A stretch of DNA of 39,962 nt. Source: Bacillus sp. 7884-1. Lineage in GTDB: Bacteria > Bacillota > Bacilli > Bacillales > Cytobacillaceae. Made by a program: the position numbers and the translations under genes. Below, one piece after another: positions 7,944 to 16,539 of the stretch. Numbering within the stretch: the stretch's first letter is position 1; the number at the start of each line of letters is the position of its first letter. Under the pieces are notes generated by a model. The model saw only the letters and a program-made list of their open reading frames with translations, did not search any database and was not told the origin of the DNA. The DNA lies in NCBI RefSeq assembly GCF_002272245.1, contig NZ_NPDD01000201.1, forward strand, positions 1-39,962, read 5' to 3'.

Positions 7944-9320
7944 TTACATTGGTAATTCAACAATAAAAGTAGACCCTACTTTTTCTATACTATTCACAGT
8001 TATATGCCCACCATGTAGATTGACAATGGTTGCAACAATAGATAATCCTAAGCCTGTTCCCTCAATGGTTCTTGTTCGTGCCATATCGGCTCGAAAAAAG
8101 CGATCAAATATTCTTTCTAATTCCGTAGTATTCATCCCTATTCCTGTATCCTCAAAAATTACGAAAATCGACTGTTCTCTTTCTTCTATTGAAATTTCTA
8201 TAGTACCATTCAATTTATTATATTTAATGGCATTTGAAAATAGATTATCCCAAACAGTATTCAGTAAGGATGGATCACCGATCATTTCTATATCTGGTAA
8301 GGAGTAGCTAAGCATTATACCTTTTTCACTTACTGTCCATTGAGAGTTTCGAATCAATTCCTTTAATTGTTGGCCAACGTTAAATAACTTTTTTTCCATA
8401 ATATCCTCATTTCGATCCAAAGAGGCAAGAAGCAACAATTGTTTTGTTAAGGTAGAAAGCCTTTTAATTTCACTGTTGATGATGGAAACATATTGAGTTC
8501 TTTTTTCTTTACTTATTGCTTTATTGTCCAATAAATTCGTATATCCTTTTATATTAGAGAGAGGTGACTGTATATCATGAGAAATATTCGAAATAAATTC
8601 CTTCCTCAAGTCATCCATTTGTTCTAGCTTTCTAGCCATTCGTAAAAAACTCTGGGAAAGTTCCCCTAGCTCATCATGACGGGTAATATCCAGTTCTACA
8701 TTAAAATTACCAGTTGACAGAGACTTTGTTGCTTTAGTTAGGTTGGTAATAGGTCTTACTAAAAATTTAGTATTAATAACAACCATCACGATGGTCAAAG
8801 TAATCGATAATAGTAGAATCCATCCAAATAAAATGTGCATTTCGTTAAAAAGAAATTTTATGTCTGGTCTAACAAAAAGAGCATAGTTTGTTCCGTTATG
8901 TTTCAATGGAACACCAATCGTATTCCTTAGTTCATTGGCAAAAAATCCTGTCACGAATGTTTTTTGAGGAAAGTGAAGAATACCGTGGAAAATATCTCCT
9001 TTTAATACTCTCTCTTTAGATGAAACAGAAAGACTTTTGTCCCTAAATGGTTCACCAGAAAATAGTTCATTCCCTTGGTTATCTACTAGGTATATTTGAT
9101 AACCAACCTTAGAAATACTTTCTAAATAATTTTTCAAGTCGATATTTGGGTGCTCATTAACGAAAGAAGCAATATCTAGTGCGATTTTTGTGTTTTTATT
9201 GTCATTAAAAGGCTTCAGCTTTTGTTGATAAATGATATTTGAGATGAGAAAAGCAATGATAAAGCTAATAAACATCATACCGATGGTTACAACAATATAC
9301 TTCGTATATAGAGTTTTCAT
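7944..9320 (-). CDS. hssS: Heme-sensing sensor histidine kinase HssS
   Basis: Membrane histidine kinase that perceives heme stress and phosphorylates HssR. It has 458 residues, as against 457 for S. aureus HssS. Membrane segments lie at about residues 9-30 and 164-184 and flank an extracytoplasmic sensor region. A HAMP linker follows at about 185-240. The dimerisation helix carries the phospho-accepting H248 (FISNISHDIQSP, one residue from the S. aureus H249). The ATPase domain has its N, G1 (FEDTGIGM) and G2 (GTGLGLSI) boxes. Its start overlaps the hssR end by 4 bp, indicating translational coupling. It is the last gene of hrtB-hrtA-hssR-hssS. The family call rests on its partners as well as on sequence. 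Confidence 0.9.
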   Translation of the reverse strand: MKTLYTKYIVVTIGMMFISFIIAFLISNIIYQQKLKPFNDNKNTKIALDIASFVNEHPNIDLKNYLESISKVGYQIYLVDNQGNELFSGEPFRDKSLSVSSKERVLKGDIFHGILHFPQKTFVTGFFANELRNTIGVPLKHNGTNYALFVRPDIKFLFNEMHILFGWILLLSITLTIVMVVINTKFLVRPITNLTKATKSLSTGNFNVELDITRHDELGELSQSFLRMARKLEQMDDLRKEFISNISHDIQSPLSNIKGYTNLLDNKAISKEKRTQYVSIINSEIKRLSTLTKQLLLLASLDRNEDIMEKKLFNVGQQLKELIRNSQWTVSEKGIMLSYSLPDIEMIGDPSLLNTVWDNLFSNAIKYNKLNGTIEISIEEREQSIFVIFEDTGIGMNTTELERIFDRFFRADMARTRTIEGTGLGLSIVATIVNLHGGHITVNSIEKVGSTFIVELPM

Positions 9321-9997
9321 CTACGTTGAACCTCCAATAAATATCCAACCCCACGTACAGTTTTAATTTGGAAATCATCTGTTAATTTAGAAAATCGTTC
9401 TCTTAATCTTTTTATATGAACATCTACTGTTCTTTCATCTCCTTCATAATCCATACCCCAAACTTGTTCAATTAGGTAATATCTAGAAAACACTTGCATC
9501 GGTTTAGAAATTAGAAAATATAGAAGTTCAAATTCCTTTAACGGTAAAAGTAAGGTTCGTTTCCCAATTTGAACTTCATAGTTTTTTTTGTTTATCGTTG
9601 TATTTCCTACCCGTAAAATGGATTCGTCTGGTCGATACTCATATCGCCGTAACAAAGCCTTTATACGAAAGCTTAATTCCTTTGGTTCAAATGGCTTGAT
9701 TAAATAATCATCCGTACCGGCTTCATAGCCTAGCTCTTTATCCTCAATTTGATTTTTAGCTGTTAAAAGGATAACGGGAATATCATACAGTTTTCGAATT
9801 TCTTTCGTTAGTGCATAGCCATCCATGAATGGCATCATCACATCGACTACTGCTAAATCACAAGCTTCGTTCCTAAGTATTCCTAAAGCTTCCATTCCGT
9901 CTTTTGCTTGGAATACTTTATAGCCTTGATCAAATAAGTGAATAGCTACAAGCTTTAATATATTGATATCGTCATCAACTATTAAAATATTTTTCAT
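9317..9997 (-). CDS. hssR: Heme response regulator HssR
   Basis: OmpR-type DNA-binding response regulator of 226 residues. The receiver domain spans about residues 1-120, with acidic pocket D8/D9, phospho-acceptor D52 (VVDVMMPFMDG) and a K103-type KPFEPKEL motif. The winged-helix domain covers about 130-224 and includes VWGMDYEGDERTVDVHIKRL and KTVRGVGYLL. The DYEGDERTVDVHIKRLR block is close to S. aureus HssR. It should bind the direct repeats found before hrtB (11816-11835) and before the island subtilase (16520-16539). It lies 40 bp downstream of hrtA and overlaps hssS. Confidence 0.92.
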   Translation of the reverse strand: MKNILIVDDDINILKLVAIHLFDQGYKVFQAKDGMEALGILRNEACDLAVVDVMMPFMDGYALTKEIRKLYDIPVILLTAKNQIEDKELGYEAGTDDYLIKPFEPKELSFRIKALLRRYEYRPDESILRVGNTTINKKNYEVQIGKRTLLLPLKEFELLYFLISKPMQVFSRYYLIEQVWGMDYEGDERTVDVHIKRLRERFSKLTDDFQIKTVRGVGYLLEVQRR

Positions 9998-10037
9998 TTA
10001 TGTTTTCTCCTAGTCCTCTAGCTTTAAAGCTTTGCCT

Positions 10038-10736
10038 CTAACTAAGAATTTTATCATCTCCTTGCAAAACCTGTCCATCGCTCATTTTAATGATATGATC
10101 AGCAAATGCAAGCATTTCTACGTCATGTGTAACCATTAAAGTCGCAATGTTTAGCGTTTTAGTTAAATCTCGGATTAACGTCATAACCTCTTTAGACCTT
10201 TTAGAATCCAAACTTGCAGTTGGTTCATCTGCGAAGAGCACTTTTGGTTTATGGATAATAGCACGAGCAATGGCAACCCGCTGCTTTTCCCCACCGGATA
10301 ATGAAGATGGATAGGCATTTTTCCGATGATCCAATCCCACTAATTTTAGTATTTTATCAATTTCTTTTTTTTCTTCCCATTTCTTTATTTTAGATTCAGA
10401 GACATCCAACATTAACATCAGTTGCTCTTCTACAGTGAGAAAAGGAACGAGATGGGCAAATTGGAAGACGAAACCGAATTTACGTGCCCGTATTTTTCGA
10501 ACTTGTTCTGAATTCATGGCAGTGATATTATTCCCTTCGAATATGACTTGCCCTTCTGATGTGGGTTGAAGTCCTGCCGCTATAGTTAGAAGCGTACTTT
10601 TACCAGACCCTGAAGCACCTACTAATGCTGTTATCTCACCTTCTGTAAGATAAAGATTAACTCCTTTAAGGATTTCTTCCTTCACTTCACCATTTGTAAA
10701 GGTTTTTCTAACATCATCTATTGTAAATATTGTCAT
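10038..10736 (-). CDS. hrtA: Heme efflux ABC transporter ATP-binding protein HrtA
   Basis: Cytoplasmic ATPase of the HrtAB pump, which protects against heme toxicity. 232 residues from the ATG at 10734-10736, preceded by GGAGAGG inside the hrtB end; a longer in-frame extension lies wholly within hrtB and is unlikely. It shows Walker A (GASGSGKST), Q-loop (FQFAHLVPF), signature (LSGGEKQR), Walker B (VLFADEPTA) and H-loop (THD). A single base separates it from the hrtB stop, so the two are translationally coupled. On sequence alone a MacB/LolD-type ATPase would be possible. The HrtB partner and HssRS settle the choice. Confidence 0.92.
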   Translation of the reverse strand: MTIFTIDDVRKTFTNGEVKEEILKGVNLYLTEGEITALVGASGSGKSTLLTIAAGLQPTSEGQVIFEGNNITAMNSEQVRKIRARKFGFVFQFAHLVPFLTVEEQLMLMLDVSESKIKKWEEKKEIDKILKLVGLDHRKNAYPSSLSGGEKQRVAIARAIIHKPKVLFADEPTASLDSKRSKEVMTLIRDLTKTLNIATLMVTHDVEMLAFADHIIKMSDGQVLQGDDKILS

Positions 10737-10737
10737 A

Positions 10738-11775
10738 TTAAACCTCTCCTTGTTGGATCGCTTGTAATGGTTCAACTTTTTTGATCTGTATCCCTGAAAG
10801 TGTTGCTCCAATAAATCCAATTAATAAGAAAATGAGCGACAATTGTACGGTTGTTACATTGGTTAAACTAAAAGGCATTCCTTCAGGTGCAATCATATTA
10901 AAAACTTGACTGAGTGAAACAGATATACTGAGAGCAATTAGTGTTATAAAAACCATCTGGGTCCACATCATTTTGAACAAAGCACTTGTTTTAACACCGA
11001 GTGCCTTAAGAATGCCATATAACCCAATTTTTTGAACGTTCATCATGTAGAAAAAGATCGCAAACAACATTCCGCTAATGACAACTAAAAACCATACAAT
11101 CATATTAAGGGTCATCTGTTCTGCGTTATAGCTCGGAATGGTATGAAGAAACTGTTTCTTCGAAAATGATTGTAAACCAGCAAAAACTTGTGTTGATTCG
11201 CCTCCAGGTATGAAAATTAATTGCATTTCATCTGTCCCGTAAATTTCTTTGTAGTCCTCTATATTAATATAAGCGACAGGTGCATGGCTGAATTTCTTTT
11301 GGTCAACAAAACCTTTTACAATAAAGTTTCCACTGTATTGATTATTAGTTAAGGTATCTCCAATTTGTATTCCTTTTTCTTTCAAAGAGCGATCGACTAC
11401 AATTTCCCCTTCATTAACATTTTCAAATAACTTTGAATCGGTCGATGTAACAAATGCGACACTTCGTTGCTTACTAGCACTATCATTCAAAAATCCCATT
11501 TGTATGGAAAAGGCTAAAGCCTCTTTTTGTTTGTTTAATATATTATTTTGGGTACTGCTATCTATTCTTGAAAGATTAATGGTTTCGTCTGCATCTTCAC
11601 TCATATAAAATTGTCCCTTTGGTAAATCTTTAATTAATGCAGCATTATCTTGTGATAAGCCATTTGCCAAACCAGCTATAATAAATGTTAATAAACTAAT
11701 TAGAAAAACGATCGAACCTAAAATCAAAAACCTTACTTTATTTTTTTTTATTTCTTTCCAAGCAATGTTCATCAA
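10738..11775 (-). CDS. hrtB: Heme efflux ABC transporter permease HrtB
   Basis: 345-residue FtsX/MacB-type permease (S. aureus HrtB is about the same length). An N-terminal membrane helix at about residues 14-38 is followed by a large extracytoplasmic domain of about 40-225. Three C-terminal helices lie at about 228-250, 268-292 and 310-332. The AEQMTLNM stretch, FFYMMNVQKIG and GILKALGVKT resemble the S. aureus protein closely, which distinguishes it from BceB or MacB permeases. First gene of the four-gene operon; the HssR-type promoter is 30-60 bp upstream. Unlike the divergent arrangement in S. aureus, the regulators here follow the pump in the same transcript. Confidence 0.9.
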   Translation of the reverse strand: MMNIAWKEIKKNKVRFLILGSIVFLISLLTFIIAGLANGLSQDNAALIKDLPKGQFYMSEDADETINLSRIDSSTQNNILNKQKEALAFSIQMGFLNDSASKQRSVAFVTSTDSKLFENVNEGEIVVDRSLKEKGIQIGDTLTNNQYSGNFIVKGFVDQKKFSHAPVAYINIEDYKEIYGTDEMQLIFIPGGESTQVFAGLQSFSKKQFLHTIPSYNAEQMTLNMIVWFLVVISGMLFAIFFYMMNVQKIGLYGILKALGVKTSALFKMMWTQMVFITLIALSISVSLSQVFNMIAPEGMPFSLTNVTTVQLSLIFLLIGFIGATLSGIQIKKVEPLQAIQQGEV

Positions 11776-11804
11776 AACTCCTCCAATCTCTTATTAATTC
11801 TTAG

Positions 11805-11835
11805 TTTATAATCGGTATATGAACAGATGATGAAC
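11805..11835 (-). promoter_or_regulatory. HssR box and promoter of hrtB-hrtA-hssR-hssS
   Basis: On the minus strand two half-sites, GTTCATCAT and GTTCATATA, are separated by two bases (11816-11835). A TATAAA -10 follows at 11805-11810, and hrtB begins 30 bp downstream. The layout matches the known S. aureus HssR target, GTTCATATT-N2-GTTCATATT. Placing the regulator genes behind this site predicts positive autoregulation. Confidence 0.85.
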
Positions 11836-11950
11836 AGGAAATTACATTTGGCGGGAAATTTAAATGATTTTTAAGTAGAGGGTTTCATAGATGGTATGTA
11901 AAAAGCTGAGATGTGCGTAGGCAGATAAAGATTGATTCTGAAACCAAAAA

Positions 11951-11993
11951 GCAACAAATATACCATGTTTTGATTAGAAACAGTATATTTGTT
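11951..11993 (-). terminator. Long imperfect palindrome, possible terminator
   Basis: Outer arms CAACAAATATAC / GTATATTTGTTG (12 bp, perfect) and inner arms TGTTT / AAACA enclose a 7-nt loop. On the minus strand it is followed by CTTTTTGG. It may have terminated a gene now lost from the stretch around the tRNA fragment. Confidence 0.5.
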
Positions 11994-12071
11994 GTAAAAT
12001 TGTATTTATAGAAATTAAAGAAAAGGCTCAAACCCTTGATATAAAAGAATTCGATCTTTATTTAGATGATG

Positions 12072-12112
12072 AACCTGTGAGGGGTTCGAACCCCCGACCT
12101 CAACCCTGTCAA
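12072..12112 (-). tRNA. 3' half of a tRNA gene (remnant, GAC anticodon)
   Basis: Minus strand, read in tRNA numbering: anticodon loop TTGACAG (anticodon GAC, valine), 3' anticodon stem GGTTG, variable loop AGGTC, T arm GGGGG-TTCGAAC-CCCCT, acceptor 3' strand CACAGGT and discriminator T. Every segment has the correct length. The 5' half (acceptor, D arm, 5' anticodon stem) is absent upstream. It is a fragment, not a functional tRNA. Such anticodon-to-3'-end pieces are typical of attachment sites left by integrative elements. Confidence 0.55.
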
Positions 12113-12320
12113 TTTTCTAAACTGTCTGTTATATAGTATTTTTGTATAAATTGATTCCATTAAGTCCAGTAATTCAAGATAAACAATGATTATTTATACA
12201 CAAGTAGTCTCTTAATTCCATTGTTTACTAGAAATTCTGTGTATTTTTCGTACAATCCCAAAAAAATAATTGATAAATGAGATAGAAGGTAGGGTTTATT
12301 TTATATTAATTATTTTTAAA

Positions 12321-12358
12321 AAATAACCCTTTATTCCAAATGGAATAAAGGGTTATTT
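12321..12358 (-). terminator. Terminator of the subtilase transcript
   Basis: A perfect 17-bp stem (12321-12337 with 12342-12358) with loop AAAT. On the minus strand the T-rich arm runs into further T residues. It lies 130 bp beyond the subtilase stop codon. Confidence 0.85.
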
Positions 12359-12380
12359 ACTTGCTAGCTTTAACTTAAAG

Positions 12381-12467
12381 CTACTGCAGTTTATGAAACG
12401 TTAAGTTTTTGATGTCTAAAGTTCCATTGTCTGCCTCATTTAAGCTAAAGCCCCAGTTAGCGAAACC
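12381..12467 (-). pseudogene. Orphan C-terminal coding fragment behind the subtilase
   Basis: A minus-strand frame reads GFANWGFSLNEADNG followed by TLDIKNLTFHKLQ and a stop, between the subtilase stop and its terminator. The ending resembles the last beta strands of an extracellular accessory or carbohydrate-binding domain. It is out of frame with the subtilase and has no start. It is probably the tail of a gene that formerly stood here, replaced or truncated when the subtilase arrived. Confidence 0.4.
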
Positions 12468-12486
12468 TTAGCATCTGCCGCTAGTG

Positions 12487-15400
12487 TTAGCGCACAGCGT
12501 AAGTCTTAATTATAGTCTGTTCGATCTGGCTGCCATTTACATCCCATGCCTTGATGCGAAGCGAAACATAGCCAGTGTCTGGGTTTTTCACCCACACTTT
12601 GTAGTGTCCATCTTGCCTGTTATCCACTTTTGTTTTGCTCCAGGTTTCGCCGTCGTCAGTGGATACTTCGACCTCGACCCCTTTAATGTCTGGGGTAGCA
12701 CCTGATTGAAGGACGAATGATAGATCGAAGTGGTCGGTAATGCCACCATTTGCCTTGTTCTCGCCATCAAGTTTAATGTCATACTTCGGCCACAGTAGCG
12801 CTAGGTTTTCCTTCCCATTTGCTGGTCGCTCGGACTTGAACGTCCACGCCGTGTTGGTTTTGGTAGATATTCTGAACCCCGTCGGGTGTGCCGTGTCCAT
12901 CGTGATTCGGTAGGTCGCTGGGTCAGGGCTGACCGTCAGCGAGGTTCCAACCCCGAAATATTTCCTCTCCGTTAGGAGCTTCCCGTCCTGGTACAACCGA
13001 ACCATAGACGTGTCTTCAGGCATTCCAAATTGACCCCAGTGCCCCGGTTGGCTGTCACCCTGTTCTTGCATGTTGAGGTTGAATTTATCTCCCTCACGGT
13101 ATGCCAAGTTGTTTTCACGTGAAGACACAGCGGTCGCTGCACCCATCCATGTCTCTTCGCGCTGCTCACCTGGCAGATAATTGCGGATTAAGTCCTTCAT
13201 GGAACGGGATATGCGATTTTCGTCAAATACCCAGTGCATCCATTTCATATCCTTCATAGTCGGCGATAGGCTACCGGTTGAGTACCACTCCTCACGATCC
13301 AGCGGCGCGTCGAAAAACTCCGGTACCATGAAAACGCTAGCCTCACCTGGGCGGACCGCCAAAGCCATCTCGCTCATTACTCTACCCTTAGTACCGCGGT
13401 AGTGTGCATTCACCACTGCAGAGTTCTCTGCATTCACTTCGTCGACTGGGTTAGCCGGGATTACATCCGGAACCATCATCGCCATGTTATACGCGTACGG
13501 GCTGTTGGCAATACCCTTCAAGTTGATACTAGTCGGACCGTTGGCAATTCGATCGAAGAGCACCGCTCCGTCGTCTTGTTGGAGGGTCCAGGCCGGGATG
13601 GAGATGCCAGCTGTTTTAAACACGCTCGTCCAGTAGATGCCTGGCCCGTCATAGACAATAAATACACCCACTGCACCGGCAGCCGTCACAGCTTTGATCT
13701 GGTCAGTAACCGTCGATTTCGTATCGCGGGTGATCACTGCCAGTTTGCCACTGACGTCCTTGCCGCTGAGGTCATCAGGTCGTGCAAAGCCGACGTTGAC
13801 TGCTTCGAGTGACTTCTCGCCGTCCAACTTAGGCGTATACATGACATGCTCTAGCGGGATCGATCCACCAATTCCGTCATAAGATGCACGGATCAGAGGG
13901 GCGTACCTGCGCTGCTGGAAGTCGAACTCGAACTTGCCGGTCGTCACCGGCTCGGTTGGTACCACGTATGCGTGATCCCAGTACGGTGCCGTAAAGCCCT
14001 TCATGAAGTCAATCACAAACGGGATGCCATTAATTTGCTGTGTATAGCGGTATCCTAATTTGTAACCGTTCCCTTCGGACTCCTTAGGAGTAGAGATTTG
14101 GACCTCTTTGCCCAACTGGGCATCTAACGTGATCGTCTTGTTCACGTTCATCTCCACCTCAGAATCACCTACGAGAGTATGGTTCTCCACTCGCCATTTA
14201 GCCTCATCGTATGTGTTCACGGTACCCATGACCGAGTATCGCCCCTGCGGCACTTCGATGATTTTGATCCCCGTCTCTCTATTTGGGATGACCACTTTAT
14301 TGAATCCCGTGTCAAGGTTAACCACAAAGACTTCACCTGTTGTTGACGAGTTTCCGTTGCGGTCAATCATTTGAATCGTTAAATCCACTGATGGTACCTT
14401 CTTCGTCGCACCAATGGTCGTTTTTATTGTTTTACCGTCATTGGAAGCAGCCGTAACTACTGCTGTATAATCGCTTACCGTGCCAATTGAAGGATCAAAC
14501 GTCACTTTCACTTCACTGCTGCCATGAGCAGGAACGGTAACTGCTGACTGGTTTAGTGTAAACATGCCTGCCGGAGCTAGGGCACCAGTCTGATTTTTAG
14601 ATACCATATTAAGAGTTAAATTCATAACACTATCAGATGGGTTGACGTAATGAAATGTCTTCTCGATCGGTTTACTTGTTTCCTCAGCAGCTCCAAGACT
14701 AACGACGGCAGGACTGCTATAGACGTTCGCATTCATGGCTTGAGCAACGTCCGCGCGTCCGCCTCCGACCTGATATGCAGTTAAGGTGGTAGTAGTTGGT
14801 CTAAAAGCAGTTCCAATCAACACCTGCTTAATTCGGTCAGCGGACCAGTCCGGATGACTTTGGCGAAGAATGGCTGCCGCACCCGCCACATGTGGTGTAG
14901 CCATTGATGTACCACTAGCAGCCGTGTAATTAGCGTCAACAATGGTACCCATATTCGTACCTGCCGCACGAGCCGCTACAATTCCTACTCCTGGTGCCGT
15001 GATTTCTGGTTTGACTCTATAATTCTCGATTAGAGGACCACGGCTTGAGAAGGAAGCTAAAAAGTCTAATTTATCAACCGCCCCAACGGTCAATGCCTTT
15101 TCGGCTGCCCCAGGCGTACCGATCGTTTTCTTATCTGGACCTGCATTACCTGCCGCAATGACAAACAATGTGTTGCTGGTTTGACTCAAATTGTTGACCG
15201 CTTGACTCAGTGGATCGGTGCCGTCGCTTGGAGTTGGATTACCAAGGCTCATACTGACGACATCGGCCCCTTCCTTGACTGCCCAATCCATTGCTTCGAT
15301 GATTCCAGATTCAGAACCTGAACCAGAATTGCCAAGCACCTTCCCAATGAGAAGTTCTGCACCTGGAGCTACTCCCTTATTTTTACCGCCGGAAGCTGCG

Positions 15401-16287
15401 CCAGATCCCGCGATTGTTGAAGCACAATGCGTACCGTGACCATGGTGATCGATATAATCGGGATCCGGTGTGAAGTTCTTCGTCTTTATAATAGATCCTT
15501 TAACATCGGGATGATTCGGATCGATTCCCGTGTCCAAGACAGCAACTTTTACGCCTTTGCCATCATACCCAGCCGCCCATGCAGTCGTTGCTCCAATTTG
15601 AGGTACACTCTTGTCCAGTGCCACGCTTACCTGCTTGTCTAGCCAAATTTTCTTCATACCGCCCTCAAGCTTCGGTGTGGATGTTGCTGTGACGCTGTCG
15701 TCGTCGATCGCTTCCCAGAACGTCTTCACCTTCGACTTGCTCGCCTTTAGCGCAACACCGTTGGCGCTATCTAATACCTTGTCCTTTTTTGAACCTGCCG
15801 GAGCAGCCTGTTCTAACGCTTTGTCCGTCATACTCTCTGTGCCTGAGTAAGTCGCGATTAACGGGATATCAGTGCCATGATCATCATCGTAGCCGTATTC
15901 GACCAACTTGGTGATGTTGAACAGCTCGCGGTCCAACTCATCCGCATCAATGTACGACTGCGCCTTAGCCGGGATAATGTATACATCGTCACCCAACTGT
16001 ATCTTAGTTATTTCCGTTGGGCTGCCATCAGGTGACGGTGCGACTGTCGCTGCCTGCAAGCCGTCGGCGTATTTGTCAAGAGTTACAACCTCGCCCGTGA
16101 CGAGTGTAACCGTGTGTGTGGAGATAACTTGGCTGCCCTGCTGTGGCTGGGACACCTGGGTGGCCGGCATTTCGGCGGTGGTGTCATCATAAGCAAATGA
16201 ATTACCAGTACTTGTTGCCAAAAGTACTGCAGAAGCCAAGCCTGCGGTCAAAACATTAATAATTTTTTTGTTTCTCCTCTTCCTCAT
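12487..16287 (-). CDS. Large secreted S8 subtilase with PA domain
   Basis: 1266-residue secreted serine protease. Signal peptide is about residues 1-32 (basic MRKRRNKK, hydrophobic core, SFA|YDD). A propeptide follows, with HTVTLVTGEVVTL as in actinobacterial and Paenibacillus-like subtilases. The catalytic domain covers about 230-520, with D252 (AVLDTGID), H284 (GHGTHCAS), oxyanion N381 (AAGNAGP) and S461 (GTSMATPHVAG). Beta-rich domains come after it, then a PA-like domain at about 825-925, C-terminal to the catalytic domain instead of inserted in it, and further beta domains to the end (KTYAVR). Start ATG follows AAAAGGGGAG. No cell-wall anchor is visible, so it is likely released. Base composition is clearly richer in G+C than its neighbours, especially in the propeptide and C-terminal regions. 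A copy of the hrt promoter lies 220-250 bp upstream. The substrate is unknown. Confidence 0.9.
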   Translation of the reverse strand: MRKRRNKKIINVLTAGLASAVLLATSTGNSFAYDDTTAEMPATQVSQPQQGSQVISTHTVTLVTGEVVTLDKYADGLQAATVAPSPDGSPTEITKIQLGDDVYIIPAKAQSYIDADELDRELFNITKLVEYGYDDDHGTDIPLIATYSGTESMTDKALEQAAPAGSKKDKVLDSANGVALKASKSKVKTFWEAIDDDSVTATSTPKLEGGMKKIWLDKQVSVALDKSVPQIGATTAWAAGYDGKGVKVAVLDTGIDPNHPDVKGSIIKTKNFTPDPDYIDHHGHGTHCASTIAGSGAASGGKNKGVAPGAELLIGKVLGNSGSGSESGIIEAMDWAVKEGADVVSMSLGNPTPSDGTDPLSQAVNNLSQTSNTLFVIAAGNAGPDKKTIGTPGAAEKALTVGAVDKLDFLASFSSRGPLIENYRVKPEITAPGVGIVAARAAGTNMGTIVDANYTAASGTSMATPHVAGAAAILRQSHPDWSADRIKQVLIGTAFRPTTTTLTAYQVGGGRADVAQAMNANVYSSPAVVSLGAAEETSKPIEKTFHYVNPSDSVMNLTLNMVSKNQTGALAPAGMFTLNQSAVTVPAHGSSEVKVTFDPSIGTVSDYTAVVTAASNDGKTIKTTIGATKKVPSVDLTIQMIDRNGNSSTTGEVFVVNLDTGFNKVVIPNRETGIKIIEVPQGRYSVMGTVNTYDEAKWRVENHTLVGDSEVEMNVNKTITLDAQLGKEVQISTPKESEGNGYKLGYRYTQQINGIPFVIDFMKGFTAPYWDHAYVVPTEPVTTGKFEFDFQQRRYAPLIRASYDGIGGSIPLEHVMYTPKLDGEKSLEAVNVGFARPDDLSGKDVSGKLAVITRDTKSTVTDQIKAVTAAGAVGVFIVYDGPGIYWTSVFKTAGISIPAWTLQQDDGAVLFDRIANGPTSINLKGIANSPYAYNMAMMVPDVIPANPVDEVNAENSAVVNAHYRGTKGRVMSEMALAVRPGEASVFMVPEFFDAPLDREEWYSTGSLSPTMKDMKWMHWVFDENRISRSMKDLIRNYLPGEQREETWMGAATAVSSRENNLAYREGDKFNLNMQEQGDSQPGHWGQFGMPEDTSMVRLYQDGKLLTERKYFGVGTSLTVSPDPATYRITMDTAHPTGFRISTKTNTAWTFKSERPANGKENLALLWPKYDIKLDGENKANGGITDHFDLSFVLQSGATPDIKGVEVEVSTDDGETWSKTKVDNRQDGHYKVWVKNPDTGYVSLRIKAWDVNGSQIEQTIIKTYAVR

Positions 16288-16445
16288 TAGAGCTCCCCTT
16301 TTCCTATCTAAATAGTAGATTAATATATTTGTAAAAATGTGAAGGTTTCGTGCTGTTGACTTAACTTTGCATTTAATACACTGATCTGTCTTTCAACATC
16401 TGGTTATTAAAATTTTTCAACAAATGCTAGTATCATTTGCGAGGG

Positions 16446-16475
16446 TATTCAACAGTTATTAAATATTCAGAAATA
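16446..16475. repeat. 30-bp direct repeat, copy 1
   Basis: Begins TATTCAACAGTTATTAAA and matches 16632-16661 at 29 of 30 positions. The two copies bracket the orphan HssR promoter cassette at a 186-bp period. Confidence 0.85.
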
Positions 16476-16506
16476 TCCCCCAATTCAGATTATTATTGAC
16501 ATTCTT

Positions 16507-16539
16507 AATATATAATCGGAATATGAACAGATGATGAAC
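16507..16539 (-). promoter_or_regulatory. Second HssR box with promoter, upstream of the subtilase
   Basis: The minus strand carries GTTCATCAT and GTTCATATT separated by two bases (16520-16539). The second half-site equals the S. aureus consensus half-site. A TATATT or TATATA -10 at 16507-16514 sits where TATAAA lies in the hrtB promoter. The surrounding 79 bp align with the hrtB promoter with about eight substitutions. It points at the subtilase, the only intact gene downstream. Confidence 0.75.

Larger units (their letters stand above)
11841..12320. other. Gap without intact genes between hrtB and the subtilase
   Basis: No credible ORF. It contains the hairpin at 11951-11993 and the tRNA fragment at 12072-12112, described separately. 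The rest is AT-rich sequence in which I see nothing further. Confidence 0.6.

Noticed and set aside
10038..11775. Antibiotic-peptide (BceAB-type) or MacB transporter
   Set aside because: The permease has about 345 residues and four helices, not the ten helices and 600 or more residues of BceB. Its AEQ-LNM and YGILKALGVKT stretches and the HssRS partners fit HrtAB.
12072..12112. A functional tRNA-Val gene
   Set aside because: Only the anticodon loop to 3' end is present; no 5' acceptor strand or D arm could be found upstream.
12484..16192. Numerous plus-strand ORFs inside the subtilase gene
   Set aside because: Antisense shadows, common in a GC-richer gene; none has a ribosome site or a recognisable product.
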